Shown one piece after another: positions 63,479-64,000 of a stretch of DNA of 64,000 bases; positions within the stretch are counted from its first letter, which is position 1, and the number at the start of each line of letters is the position of its first letter. The translations under genes and the position numbers were made by a program. The DNA is from Pseudonocardia abyssalis. Lineage in GTDB: Bacteria; Actinomycetota; Actinomycetes; Mycobacteriales; Pseudonocardiaceae. Location of the stretch: assembly GCF_019263705.2 (NCBI RefSeq), contig NZ_JADQDK010000001.1:5208001-5272000 (forward strand). Direction: 5' to 3'. The notes under the pieces were generated by a model. The model did no database searches and was not told the DNA's origin. It saw nothing but the letters and a program-made list of their open reading frames with translations.

Positions 63479-64000
63479 CCTCGACGAAGCCGCGGACGTT
63501 CACCGCGGGCCGGCTCACCGTGCACGCCGACCCCTCGGGGCTGCACGCCGTCACACGCACGTTGAAGGGCGCCGGGCGACGGATCGCGCTCGTCCCGACG
63601 ATGGGTGCGCTGCACGACGGGCACCGCGAGCTGATCCGGCACGCGCGGCTGGCCAAGGGCGCGTCGGTCACGGTCGTGTCGATCTTCGTCAACCCGCTGC
63701 AGTTCGGCGCGGGCGAGGACCTGGAGCGCTACCCGCGGCCGTTGGAGGCCGACCTGGAGATCTGCCGCGAGGAGGGCGTCGAGCTGGTCTTCACCCCGGG
63801 CGTCGAGGACATGTACCCGGCCGGGGCCGACACCACCGTCGCCCCGGGCGCGCTCGGGTCCGTCATGGAGGGCGCGGTCCGGCCCGGGCACTTCGCCGGC
63901 GTGCTGACGGTCGTGTCGAAGCTGTTCCACGTCGTCGCACCCGACGTCGCGTACTTCGGGGAGAAGGACTACCAGCAGCTCGTGCTCGTCAGGAAGATGG
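63475..64000 (+). CDS. panC: Pantothenate synthetase (5' part, cut by window end)
   Basis: The first 175 codons of panC are visible. Motifs are the HIGH-like PTMGALHDGH, SIFVNPLQFGAGEDLERYP, GAVRPGHFAGVLTVVSKLF and FGEKDYQQL. The enzyme joins pantoate and beta-alanine using ATP. GTG 63475 has GAGGAG six bases upstream. The sequence runs beyond 64000; panD and coaX usually follow in actinobacteria. Confidence 0.96.
   Translation, partial: MTSTKPRTFTAGRLTVHADPSGLHAVTRTLKGAGRRIALVPTMGALHDGHRELIRHARLAKGASVTVVSIFVNPLQFGAGEDLERYPRPLEADLEICREEGVELVFTPGVEDMYPAGADTTVAPGALGSVMEGAVRPGHFAGVLTVVSKLFHVVAPDVAYFGEKDYQQLVLVRKM

Overview
The window reads as a chromosomal segment of a high-GC Gram-positive actinobacterium, most likely a Pseudonocardia or close relative (Pseudonocardiales). 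The grounds are very high GC with third-position GC bias, many GTG starts, frequent 4-base GTGA/ATGA gene overlaps, actinobacterial families (SARP-ATPase regulator, DUF3040, DUF5318, DUF4333, Rv1733c-like, PadR, TldD/E), and a right-hand block that follows the mycobacterial ino1-padR-DUF5318-ponA-GT87-rpsF-ssb-rpsR-rplI-dnaB neighbourhood. The genus is an inference from gene content only. No insertion sequence, integrase, phage module, CRISPR array, rRNA or tRNA was found.

Layout. 0-14 kb: AAA+ ATPase, small membrane proteins, SIMPL protein, FxsA, a DUF4333 lipoprotein coupled to an FAD oxidase, a 1089-residue SARP-ATPase regulator with a small GNAT gene, hemerythrin protein, and a bkdABC-type 2-oxoacid dehydrogenase operon. 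14-21 kb: polar amino-acid ABC transporter, haloperoxidase-like hydrolase, AhpD-like protein, DUF3024, and a 634-residue protein resembling an SF1 helicase with its motifs lost. 21-26 kb: cstA with its ybdD partner, and GTP-type PEP carboxykinase. 26-29.7 kb: MFS exporter divergent from a TetR regulator with a perfect operator between them, then a decayed aminoglycoside-kinase-like gene. 29.8-35.8 kb: tldE, tldD, DUF2339 and small proteins. 35.9-41.4 kb: trmB, a stand-alone nitric oxide synthase oxygenase, PaaI-like thioesterase, NYN protein coupled to an amidohydrolase, and a DUF559 protein. 41.7-44.7 kb: a decay zone with two pseudogenes around an AI-2E family permease. 44.7-49.3 kb: aldo/keto reductase, a coupled CoA-transferase A/B plus enol-lactonase operon, HxlR regulator and cupin. 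49.3-64 kb: the conserved replication/translation/cell-wall block (dnaB, rplI, rpsR, ssb, rpsF, AP endonuclease, two GT87 mannosyltransferases, NUDIX, class A PBP, DUF5318, PadR, ino1, DUF2520, panC start).

The most interesting non-coding signals are: (i) the 575-base gap upstream of dnaB, with a perfect actinobacterial LexA (SOS) box in the putative dnaB promoter and a co-oriented cluster of DnaA-box-like 9-mers spaced at 44, 11 and 55 bases; (ii) four intergenic arrays of a 22-base unit (core CCCGCGAGTCGC), three starting just after stop codons and two bracketing the DUF559 gene in opposite orientation; (iii) two related long palindromes, one inside the reading frame of the E2 acyltransferase linker and one just after ino1; (iv) three genes decayed by frameshift and internal deletion.
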